This document shows positions 56,808 to 64,000 of a DNA stretch of 64,000 bases, one piece after another. Source of the stretch: Coleofasciculus sp. FACHB-T130 (lineage in GTDB: Bacteria; Cyanobacteriota; Cyanobacteriia; Cyanobacteriales; FACHB-T130); the NCBI RefSeq assembly GCF_014695375.1, contig NZ_JACJOG010000053.1, positions 186,001 to 250,000 on the forward strand, read 5' to 3'. Each line of letters begins with the position of its first letter. Within the stretch, counting starts at the first letter, position 1. The position numbers and the translations under genes are program-made. The notes beneath the pieces were generated by a model. That model had not been told where the DNA came from and searched no databases. It saw nothing but the letters and a program-made list of their open reading frames with translations.

Positions 56808-57662
56808 GCAATAAAGATAGGTTTCAACCCTTGCTTATTGCGTTCTTGAGAGCTAAAAAGGTACGGCGCTTAGGGTGGGCTTTCCAAGTTTCCAAAAGTC
56901 TTACTTTAGGTAGATGCAAGTTATAATAAAAAGACTAAGTTTCCATCGCGGGAGGAAATCGTGCCCACTTTCCTCGAGCTGGCGAACAACTAGCAACAAG
57001 CCTTAGAAATCTCGGAGCCTTGGAAGCCGCTTTATGCAGACTTTCCTTGTCATCTCAATTACGAACCGCCTGTGCATCTGCTGCTGGCTGTAACTATGGC
57101 GGCTCAAGGCACCGACGAGCTAGGCATCCAAGTTACCGCAGAACTGTATCGCTGGTTTCTCAATGCGATCGCTCTTGGCAGATCCCGCTGAGTTAGAAAC
57201 CACTCTGCGCTCCAGCAAGAATCGGGAATTGTTTCGTTTTCTTGACATATCACGGTCGATCTGTTCTTAAAGCCAAAAAGCCTGCTTGCAAAGCCTGTAC
57301 CTTATTAGACTTGTTTGCTAGTGCGGGTTAGATGGTTTAACAGACACAACAACCGGGGAAGACCAACGCATCGTGGCAGACTAGGCGATGTGTAAGCTTG
57401 ACGCCTACTGATCTTGCAGGTGCGTCAAGCGGTTGTCATCAAGGGAGTAGCGCTCCCTTACATACTTTTAGCGATCGCTTCCTACCAGGACTGTCTTCAG
57501 AACCCTGTAATAAAATAGTCATCCGATCTAGAGAGAATTGCTGTGCTGTCTCTGGCAAAAAAAACTAAAAAAGCTAACACAAGCTGCTAAAAATAACACT
57601 GCGAGTACAAAGGGCGATGATATCATGACGGAGAAATTACTGAAAACAAAGGGCAATTGAGT
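56808..57662. other. Long gap holding the nth pseudogene
   Basis: The 855-bp region between the hairpin and gpmI. Apart from the pseudogene (56985-57331) it holds two small hairpins: TGACGC/GCGTCA at about 57397-57428 and AAGGGAG/CTCCCTT at about 57439-57460. Confidence 0.45.
56985..57331 (+). pseudogene. nth: Decayed endonuclease III
   Basis: Frame pieces match Nth in order. First: LYADFPCHLNYEPPVHLLLA, then VTMAAQGTDELGIQVTAELY (counterpart of the family text with AxxLSAQ-TD), then after a one-base frameshift LADPAELETTLRS, and, after the loss of about 90 residues including the helix-hairpin-helix and catalytic Lys/Asp, HGRSVLKAKKPACKACTLLD at the C-terminus. Of the four iron-sulfur cysteines two are lost. 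Endonuclease III removes oxidised pyrimidines from DNA. With a frameshift, stops and a large deletion it is non-functional. Confidence 0.8.
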
Positions 57663-59261
57663 ATGGCGCAAGCACCTGTCTCTCCCGTGGTGCTAGTCAT
57701 TCTAGACGGCTGGGGCTACCGCGAAGAAACCGATGGAAACGCCATAGCCGCCGCTAACACACCTGTGATGGATAGCCTCTGGGCAGTCTATCCCCACACA
57801 CTCATTTACACCTCCGGCAAGGCTGTAGGGTTGCCAGAAGGTCAGATGGGTAACTCAGAAGTAGGCCATCTCAACATTGGTGCTGGTCGGGTTGTACCGC
57901 AAGAATTAGTTCGGATCTCAGACGCCGTGGAAGACGGTAGTTTACTGAGCAATCCTGCACTGGTGCAAGTCTGTCAGGAAGTCAAGAGCCGGGGTGGTAA
58001 GCTTCACCTAGTTGGGCTTTGTTCCGAAGGTGGGGTGCATTCTCATCTGGCGCATCTTCTAGGATTACTGGATTTAGCGAAAGCGCAAGAGATTCCCTCA
58101 GTTTGTATCCACGCGATCGCAGATGGACGCGATACCTATCCCCACGAGGGGATAGAGGCAATTCAGAAGATTCAAGACCACATTGACCAGATTGGGGTCG
58201 GGCGCATTGTCACCCTCAGCGGTCGCTACTACGCAATGGATCGAGACCAGCGGTGGGATCGGGTGAAACGCGCCTACGATGTGATGACTCAGGATGGCTT
58301 GGGAGATGGTCGCTCGGCGCAAGAAGTTTTGCAGGCTTCCTATGCTGAAAATGTCACAGATGAATTTATTATCCCAACCCGAATTGCTCCTGGAGCTATA
58401 GAAGCGGGGGATGGTGTGATTTTCTTTAACTTCCGACCCGATAGATCCAGACAACTTACCCAAGCCTTCGTGTCTCCCGGCTTTAAGAGGTTTGAACGAC
58501 AGCATATCGAGCCGCTGAGCTTTGTTACTTTTACTCAGTACGAACCGAATTTACCAGTTTTGGTGGCTTTTGAACCCCAGAACTTGAGTAACATCCTGGG
58601 AGAAGTGATTGCCAATCGGGGACTGCGCCAGTTTCGGACTGCTGAAACCGAGAAATACGCCCACGTTACTTATTTCTTCAACGGCGGTCGGGAACAGCCT
58701 TTTGAAGGGGAGGATCGGGAACTGGTACCGAGTCCAATGGTTCCAACCTATGACCAAGCACCGGAGATGTCAGCAGCAGCGGCGACGGATGTAGCGATCG
58801 CTGCCGTTGAAAAACGCATTTACTCCTTCATGGTCATCAACTACGCCAACCCAGACATGGTGGGGCATACAGGTCAGATGGAACCAACAATTCAAGCCCT
58901 GGAAACGGTAGACCGATGTTTGGGACGCCTTCTAGAAAGCATCAATAAGGCGGGTGGCACGGCGATCATCATTGCCGACCACGGGAACGCTGAATATATG
59001 CAGGATAAAGAAGGCAACCCTTGGACGGCTCACACAACGAACCCTGTGCCCTTTATCCTGGTGGAAGGGGAAGGGTTAAAAATTCCCGGCTATGGGACTG
59101 AAGTGACTTTGCGAAGTGATGGACGTTTGTCGGACATTGCACCGACGATTCTGGAAATCTTAAAGCTGCCACAGCCAGTAGAGATGACAGGTCGTTCGAT
59201 GCTGGTTCCTCTGGAATTTGATGTCCGCGCCAATCGCACACCCGTGCGAGTTTCTCTGTAA
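57663..59261 (+). CDS. gpmI: Phosphoglycerate mutase, cofactor-independent
   Basis: A 532-residue iPGM that interconverts 3- and 2-phosphoglycerate with two Mn2+. Text: VVLVILDGWGYREETDGNAI, GQMGNSEVGHLNIGAGR (nucleophile Ser), DGRDT, and the second metal site IADHGNAEYM. The ATG at 57663 is two codons inside a TTG at 57657. It is 111 bp before secG. Confidence 0.97.
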   Translation: MAQAPVSPVVLVILDGWGYREETDGNAIAAANTPVMDSLWAVYPHTLIYTSGKAVGLPEGQMGNSEVGHLNIGAGRVVPQELVRISDAVEDGSLLSNPALVQVCQEVKSRGGKLHLVGLCSEGGVHSHLAHLLGLLDLAKAQEIPSVCIHAIADGRDTYPHEGIEAIQKIQDHIDQIGVGRIVTLSGRYYAMDRDQRWDRVKRAYDVMTQDGLGDGRSAQEVLQASYAENVTDEFIIPTRIAPGAIEAGDGVIFFNFRPDRSRQLTQAFVSPGFKRFERQHIEPLSFVTFTQYEPNLPVLVAFEPQNLSNILGEVIANRGLRQFRTAETEKYAHVTYFFNGGREQPFEGEDRELVPSPMVPTYDQAPEMSAAAATDVAIAAVEKRIYSFMVINYANPDMVGHTGQMEPTIQALETVDRCLGRLLESINKAGGTAIIIADHGNAEYMQDKEGNPWTAHTTNPVPFILVEGEGLKIPGYGTEVTLRSDGRLSDIAPTILEILKLPQPVEMTGRSMLVPLEFDVRANRTPVRVSL

Positions 59262-59372
59262 AGTTCTAGGAGCTAATAGCTAATGAATCATTGCATCTTG
59301 CTGATGCTTAGCGGTTAGCTCTTAACGATCCGCAATTCACGATTCTTAAAAACTGACACCGAACAACCAACT
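59262..59372 (+). repeat. AGCTAATAGCTAA word spacer
   Basis: Left: TAGGAGCTAATAGCTAATGA; right: GCTTAGCGGTTAGCTC and TTAACG. Partial inverted word array, between gpmI and secG. Confidence 0.5.
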
Positions 59373-59606
59373 ATGAATCTATATAGCATCCTGCAAATTA
59401 TATGGGCGGTTTCTTCCGCAATTCTGATTGTTTTAGTGCTGCTACATAGTCCTAAAGGAGACGGAATTGGGGGGATTGGCGGACAGGCTCAATTGTTTAC
59501 CAGCACTAGAAGTGCAGAAACAGCGCTGAACCGAGTAACCTGGATATTCACTGTCATCTTTCTGGGTTTGTCGGTAATTTTGAGTATGGATCGGTTATGG
59601 CAATAG
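59373..59606 (+). CDS. secG: Protein translocase subunit SecG
   Basis: A 77-residue SecG with two membrane spans (about residues 5-24 and 54-73) and the conserved loop HSPKGDGIGGIGGQAQLF. It joins SecY and SecE in the translocon; secY is 14 kb upstream. Confidence 0.93.
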   Translation: MNLYSILQIIWAVSSAILIVLVLLHSPKGDGIGGIGGQAQLFTSTRSAETALNRVTWIFTVIFLGLSVILSMDRLWQ

Positions 59607-59629
59607 CATCAAATCGTGATGTACGATAA

Positions 59630-60595
59630 ATGATGATTTTTGAGTGGAAAAAGGAGAAAACTGGGAAAGTTGAAAAGGCGAAACCTTCAAACTTTCAAAC
59701 TCTTAAGCGAAGCCTACAGAACCGCCTGTGGTATCCAAACTCTTTTCAAAACTCAAAACGATTCATTCGGGTGGGGATCGCGATCGCTACTTGCTTATTG
59801 GCGGTTTTAGCCCATTTTCGGGTGGTGGATGCGGGTGATGGTTGGGCATCTGAAGTGTCACGCCAGCTATCAGCAACCTCCTTACCGACACTCCAAGCGC
59901 ACGTCTTACCACCGACACTGTTGCAATGGCAAGATACCAGCAACAGTGGTGATTACTTCTCTCAAGTGAAGCCTACCCCCGTTGGCTATCTGGTTTGGTC
60001 GCAGTTTCCGGTTAAGGTGTTCGTAGAGATGCCAGAAACTTCCACCGCCAGCCAACAGTGGGCAAGTGCTGTGTTAAAAGCTGTGCAGGAATGGCGCGTT
60101 TATTTGCCCATCCAAGTGGTCGAGCAGTCAGAGATAGCTGATATCAAGATCGTGCGATCGCTTCCTCCCCTCAAGCCATCCTTTAACCGCCGCACCGGGG
60201 AATTTCACCTGCCTCGCGCTCGTTCTGCTGAAACCCGCTATGAATTCTACCTCAACCCAGCGACGGGCACGCCATCTGTACTATCCCATCGATTTACGAT
60301 CCAACTGAGTCCAACTCAAACCAGCGACTATATTCAATCCGCTGCCCGTCACGAACTAGGGCACGCACTAGGTATCTGGGGGCACAGTCCTTTAGAAACA
60401 GATGCCCTGTATTTTTCTCAGGTGCGTAATCCTCCCCAAATTTCTTCGAGAGACATCAACACCCTCAAGCGGATCTACCAGCAGCCAACGCGACTGGGAT
60501 GGCCTTTGCCCAATGCCACCCAAAGCCAGCTTAAGCGTAGAGTATTGGCGAATAAAACAATACGCGATTACTCCTTGAGGAGGATGACTAGCTGA
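59630..60595 (+). CDS. Matrixin-like zinc metalloprotease, exported
   Basis: A 321-residue protein. Residues 45-64 form a signal anchor or signal peptide. The zinc motif AARHELGHALGIWGHS has His241, Glu242, His245 and His252, followed by the usual Met-turn region with no clear Met. The third His is one position later than in the standard metzincin motif. The first 44 residues are Lys-rich and come from word-repeat DNA (GGGAAAGTTGAAAAGGCG; CTTCAAACTTTCAAAC). A GTG at 59771 would start just before the signal segment. The 3' end overlaps the glycosyltransferase gene by 8 bp. Confidence 0.75.
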   Translation: MMIFEWKKEKTGKVEKAKPSNFQTLKRSLQNRLWYPNSFQNSKRFIRVGIAIATCLLAVLAHFRVVDAGDGWASEVSRQLSATSLPTLQAHVLPPTLLQWQDTSNSGDYFSQVKPTPVGYLVWSQFPVKVFVEMPETSTASQQWASAVLKAVQEWRVYLPIQVVEQSEIADIKIVRSLPPLKPSFNRRTGEFHLPRARSAETRYEFYLNPATGTPSVLSHRFTIQLSPTQTSDYIQSAARHELGHALGIWGHSPLETDALYFSQVRNPPQISSRDINTLKRIYQQPTRLGWPLPNATQSQLKRRVLANKTIRDYSLRRMTS

Positions 60596-61778
60596 TTTTC
60601 GTTCTCCCTGGATAACGCCAATCACTCAACTGGACTCGGCGTTCCTGTAGCAACTCAGTATAAAGTTTTACTAGTTGCTCGATGTTGCGGCTGAGGGTAT
60701 ATCGCTCTAAAACCCTTGCGATCGCTTTTTGTCCCAGTCGCTGCGTAAACTCCGGGTTGCCTCGTAACACAGGCAGTAGAGTTCGCAACTGCCCCGCAAC
60801 CCCTTGAGTTCTGAGAATTATCCCAGCGTCTCCCTCTAAGGGATTCCCCTCCAAAACTTCACCATCAGCACCAGCATCAGTTGCTACACAGGCGACGCCA
60901 CAAGCCATTGCTTCTAGTAGGGAAAGTGAAAGTCCTTCCACCAGAGAAGGCAGAATAAACACATCAGCTCCCCGCAAAATTTCGATTCGCCGTTGCTCAT
61001 CCGGTTCGGTTCCCCACCAGATGATTCCGTATTCTGAGTCGTAAAAAGGCTCTAAAGAGGGCTTCATCGGCCCGTCGCCGACAATTAATAATTTACACTC
61101 TGGCCCCATTTCTGACTCTTTCCAGGCTCGGAGCATTGCTTCCACATTTTTTTCGGTAGCAATTCGACCCTGGTAGACAAAGAGGCGCTTAGCGTTTAAT
61201 TCAGATTTGATGTTAGAAGGCCCTGGACAATACTTCTGGACATCAACGCCATTCGGAATCACAGCTACCTTTGATGCTGCCACTCCCAATCGTGCGAGTA
61301 AATCCCGCTGAACTTGAGAAAAGATAACCGTTCGGTCGTAATACGCCAGGAAAGGTGCATACAGCTGATAAGTCAAAAGCTGAGTCCCTGATTTGAGATT
61401 TCGTCGCTTCCCGTCAAAAGGGGTATGGAAGGTGGAAACCAGGGGTAAATTCAGTTCTTCGCAGATTTCCGGCAGTAGGAAATCTAGGGGTGATAAAGTG
61501 AGCGAGGCATGCACCAGGTCTGGCTTTAGCTCTTCAAGCGATTGCGTCAAAACCTTTCTCGATCTCAGGGTGGGAATCGTATAAACCTGGGACTTGTACA
61601 GGAAAGGTAGAGACACTTCTTCACATCCAGGCCAAGCCTGGAGGTCAGATTCTTCGTCTTGGGCAAAGTGGAGAAAGCTAACTCGATGGCCCTGGTCTAA
61701 CAACGCATTCGTAACTTCTCGACTGTAGGTGACATTGCCGCAAAAGGGTGATTTTTTTCCGAGCCAGGCTATGTGCAT
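60588..61778 (-). CDS. Glycosyltransferase family 4
   Basis: A 396-residue GT-B fold enzyme. N-terminal: MHIAWLGKKSPFCGNVTYSR. The donor-binding C-terminal half has VYQGRIATEKNVEAMLRAW, and the E-x7-E block PSLVEGLSLSLLEAMACGVA. It transfers a sugar from a nucleotide-sugar, probably in lipid or polysaccharide synthesis. The acceptor is unknown. The preceding spacer (61779-61855) has AGTTTTGAGTTTTGAGTT words facing TTCAAAACTCGTCATTCAAA. Confidence 0.85.
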   Translation of the reverse strand: MHIAWLGKKSPFCGNVTYSREVTNALLDQGHRVSFLHFAQDEESDLQAWPGCEEVSLPFLYKSQVYTIPTLRSRKVLTQSLEELKPDLVHASLTLSPLDFLLPEICEELNLPLVSTFHTPFDGKRRNLKSGTQLLTYQLYAPFLAYYDRTVIFSQVQRDLLARLGVAASKVAVIPNGVDVQKYCPGPSNIKSELNAKRLFVYQGRIATEKNVEAMLRAWKESEMGPECKLLIVGDGPMKPSLEPFYDSEYGIIWWGTEPDEQRRIEILRGADVFILPSLVEGLSLSLLEAMACGVACVATDAGADGEVLEGNPLEGDAGIILRTQGVAGQLRTLLPVLRGNPEFTQRLGQKAIARVLERYTLSRNIEQLVKLYTELLQERRVQLSDWRYPGRTKIS

Positions 61779-61855
61779 TTTCTAAGAGTTTTGAGTTTTT
61801 AGTTTTGAGTTTTGAGTTATGAGTTAATCATTCAAAACTCGTCATTCAAAACTCA
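61779..61855 (-). repeat. TTTTGAG/CTCAAAA word spacer
   Basis: Left: GAGTTTTTAGTTTTGAGTTT; right: AATCATTCAAAACTCGTCAT, then TCAAAACTCATCAC. The arms are clear reverse complements. Confidence 0.75.
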
Positions 61856-63544
61856 TCACTTTTCTTTTCCTGTACCGGAAATATACCAGGTTAAGAGTCC
61901 TCCTGCGATCGCGATCGCTGCTAAACCGAGAAATACTGCCTGTAACCCTAAAATCGTCTCTGCAACGCCTGCTAAGGCTAAAGGCAAGCTGAGAGCAATA
62001 TTAATGACGTTGTTTTGTAGCCCAAAGACTTTCCCTCGCATTTGGTCGGGAGTTTCGGCTTGGATGGTTGTCTGCATCGGGATAGCCACCAGCGACCCAA
62101 AAAAGCCCAAAAGCGTTGTCAACAGGAATGCCAGCAATAGCTGCTTCGTAAACAATCCCAGACCAACCAAAGAGGCTGCCGTTCCGATAGAACCATAGAG
62201 GCTGAGCCGAGTATGGGAGAACCGCTGCCCAAAGTGTCCTAGCACCGTTGCCCCCCCAACCATGCCAACCCCACCAGCTGCGAGTAAAAAACCGAACTGA
62301 GAGGATTTCAAACCAGGAATAACTTCTGCCATCCGCACAGCTAGAACCGACAGCGCCGCAAAAACTGAAAATAAAATTACCAGTTGGATCAGGGCATTGC
62401 GAACGCGGCTTTGTTCGTTTAGGTAACGCAGTCCGTCGCGCAGGTCTTCCCAAACATGGGGTGATTCGTGTTCGGGAGCGTTCGTTTTTTCCCCTGTGCG
62501 GAGGATCATCAACAGCAATCCCGCGATCGCATAACTGCCACCCACCACCAATTCTTTGCCAATGTCCGCTCCCCCACCCAAGCGTCCCACCAAGGTGTCG
62601 GCAATTCCGAGTAACGGCTCTCCCACGGCAAATCCCACGATCACTGAAGCCATCATTGTCATCGTGTACAGCGAGTTCGCTGAAAGCAGATGATGGCGTC
62701 CCACAACTAGCGGAATCACTGACTGCTCGGCAGGAGCAAAAAACTGCGTCAGTGTAGAAATCAGAAACGTTAATCCCAGCAGGATGCAGAATCCCACCGG
62801 CAACCCTCCAAGAGTTAACCAGCCATGCGAGATCCACAGCAGCGGTGGCACTGCTAAAACCAGTACACCCCGCAGCAGGTTCGTTGCCACTAGCACTGCC
62901 TTCTTAGGCCACCGATCGACATACACACCCGCCACGGAACCAAACAGTATGGCGGGAATCGTAAAAGCCATCATGATCGCCGATACCCACACGCTGATTG
63001 TCTGATCGGGTGCTTGAAAGTGAGTGGCAATCAATGCAATCACCAGCACCAGATACACTTTGTCCGCTATCTGTGAGAAAACTTGTCCCCCCCATAGCGC
63101 CAGGAAATTCCGGTTTTTTAGAACCGGCAAAAATCCTTGTGCGTCCTCCTCTACTTCCTCATTCTTTACTTCCTCATTGACAACCAGATTGGACGGTGAG
63201 GCGCTGTGGTTCAACCCTCCATTTGAGGGAGCGTCCGTTTCTGTATCTATCTCTGGGGTTACAGCATCGTCCACCGGGGAGTGGGGAAAAGAAATCGCAG
63301 GGCGAACCTCTTCCCATTCAGAAGTTTCAGGGGGTGTTAAGCGCTCGTCAGACAAGGGGCGTGATGTGGTAGGTGTTGACGATCCAGTAAAAGCAGGGTG
63401 GGGGCGCTCGGAAGCGGGAACGCTGAGTCCGGAAGAGCGAGGAAATTTTCCTTCCTCAGTCCACCGTTCGCCGTCCTCAATCCTCTGTCTAGACTGACTT
63501 AGGGACATTCGAGCTTGTAGATCGGAATCATACCGTTGCATCAT
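61856..63544 (-). CDS. MFS transporter with long N-terminal extension
   Basis: A 562-residue membrane protein. The first 130 residues are a polar, low-complexity cytosolic extension (Ser/Thr/Pro/Glu-rich, with NEEVKNEEVEED). From about residue 140 come twelve membrane spans of the MFS_3 (EntS-like) type, with the MFS loop GVYVDRWPKKAVL. It is likely an exporter or a siderophore/drug pump; the substrate is unknown. It starts at ATG 63542-63544, 3 bp after the upstream gene stop, so the two are coupled. The extension is unusual for the family. Confidence 0.85.
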   Translation of the reverse strand: MMQRYDSDLQARMSLSQSRQRIEDGERWTEEGKFPRSSGLSVPASERPHPAFTGSSTPTTSRPLSDERLTPPETSEWEEVRPAISFPHSPVDDAVTPEIDTETDAPSNGGLNHSASPSNLVVNEEVKNEEVEEDAQGFLPVLKNRNFLALWGGQVFSQIADKVYLVLVIALIATHFQAPDQTISVWVSAIMMAFTIPAILFGSVAGVYVDRWPKKAVLVATNLLRGVLVLAVPPLLWISHGWLTLGGLPVGFCILLGLTFLISTLTQFFAPAEQSVIPLVVGRHHLLSANSLYTMTMMASVIVGFAVGEPLLGIADTLVGRLGGGADIGKELVVGGSYAIAGLLLMILRTGEKTNAPEHESPHVWEDLRDGLRYLNEQSRVRNALIQLVILFSVFAALSVLAVRMAEVIPGLKSSQFGFLLAAGGVGMVGGATVLGHFGQRFSHTRLSLYGSIGTAASLVGLGLFTKQLLLAFLLTTLLGFFGSLVAIPMQTTIQAETPDQMRGKVFGLQNNVINIALSLPLALAGVAETILGLQAVFLGLAAIAIAGGLLTWYISGTGKEK

Positions 63545-63547
63545 GGT

Positions 63548-64000
63548 TCAGGATAAATTCAGCTGGGACGAGAAACAAGCATCCATCAAAGCAGCAGAGC
63601 GAATTGACCGACCAAAGTGATACTGGACGTACTGACGTAACAGTTGCTCTACTGAAACCCAAGCGGAGTCTTCGGAAGGATGAGGGGTTAGGGATGTCGG
63701 ATGAGTTAATTTTTCATTGCTTTTTCCGTTCTGGGGTAGCTCTGGCTGAGCCAGCTGCTGTAGCAGCGCCAGCTCGATGGCGTTCAGTTTGGTGTTCAGC
63801 ATCAAGGGCGTTTGTGGATGAACAACTGTTTGGTAGTTCCCACTGGCTTCCTCTGGCATTGTGCTTTGACCTTGAGATGAAAAGCCGATGGCTGTAGGCG
63901 AGAATTTCTCCTTTACTGCCATGCCTTTTGCTGTACTACCAGACGTGCGCGATCGTGCTTCGGCTTGCAACCGTTCTAATGCTGGTAAGCTCACCGTTCC
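63548..64000 (-). CDS. Unknown protein, possibly truncated by the window edge
   Basis: The frame is open to the last base, so the gene may begin outside. A GTG at 63992-63994 could start a 148-residue protein beginning SLPALERLQAEARSRTSG. The C-terminal half (LNAIELALLQQLAQPE; VSVEQLLRQYVQYHFGRSIR) is helical. I do not recognise it. It is transcribed together with the MFS gene. Confidence 0.55.
   Translation of the reverse strand, partial: GTVSLPALERLQAEARSRTSGSTAKGMAVKEKFSPTAIGFSSQGQSTMPEEASGNYQTVVHPQTPLMLNTKLNAIELALLQQLAQPELPQNGKSNEKLTHPTSLTPHPSEDSAWVSVEQLLRQYVQYHFGRSIRSAALMDACFSSQLNLS

Noticed and set aside
62001-62837. A 278-codon reverse frame within the MFS gene
   Set aside because: It overlaps the well-supported MFS frame completely, and has Trp/Cys/Gly-rich, unnatural composition.

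Overview
The window is chromosomal DNA of a cyanobacterium. The evidence is the frequent HIP1 octamer GCGATCGC, the photosynthesis and clock genes ndhN and ldpA, and the cyanobacterial form of the ribosomal-protein cluster, which starts at rplC with no rpsJ and runs through secY, adk, infA, rpoA, truA, rplM, rpsI and rpmE to prfA. Long intergenic regions full of short repeated words suggest a filamentous form with a large genome (Microcoleus/Coleofasciculus/Oscillatoria-like), but that placement is inference.

Layout. 1-18 kb: the 5' part of pyrE, two CNNM/CorC-type membrane proteins, queC, a Gfo/Idh/MocA oxidoreductase, an SGNH hydrolase, an ABC exporter, four tRNAs, a cluster of a membrane protein, an acidic HTH protein and a sulfite-oxidase-like enzyme, a pentapeptide-repeat protein and cutA. 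18-27 kb: a DNA-repair neighbourhood (PD-(D/E)XK nuclease, recA, xseA, xseB, NurA) with a decayed ADP-ribosylglycohydrolase gene at its left edge. 27-34 kb: a leftward block of ndhN, three near-identical von Willebrand A (VWA) proteins with a Slr1339-like protein among them, ldpA and a Ycf45/R3H ATPase. 35-53.6 kb: the ribosomal-protein/secY/rpoA cluster on the + strand, ending in prfA and two terminators. 53.6-64 kb: an AT-rich accessory patch, an ABC-F ATPase, a decayed nth (endonuclease III) gene, gpmI, secG, a matrixin-type protease, a glycosyltransferase, an MFS transporter and a truncated gene at the edge.

The ribosomal cluster makes about 26 ribosomal proteins together with RNA polymerase alpha, the SecY channel, IF-1, adenylate kinase, TruA and RF1, so translation, transcription and secretion are co-expressed. 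Many of its spacers are arrays of a 6-8 base word facing its own reverse complement, with a different word in each spacer. Similar word arrays appear inside or at the ends of several genes (NurA, LdpA, a CNNM protein, the matrixin). I consider this the most unusual structural signal in the window. The triple VWA cassette is the best candidate for a poorly described functional system.

All calls come from reading the sequence; no searches were run. Start codons are chosen from ribosome-binding sites and family N-termini and are uncertain where stated.
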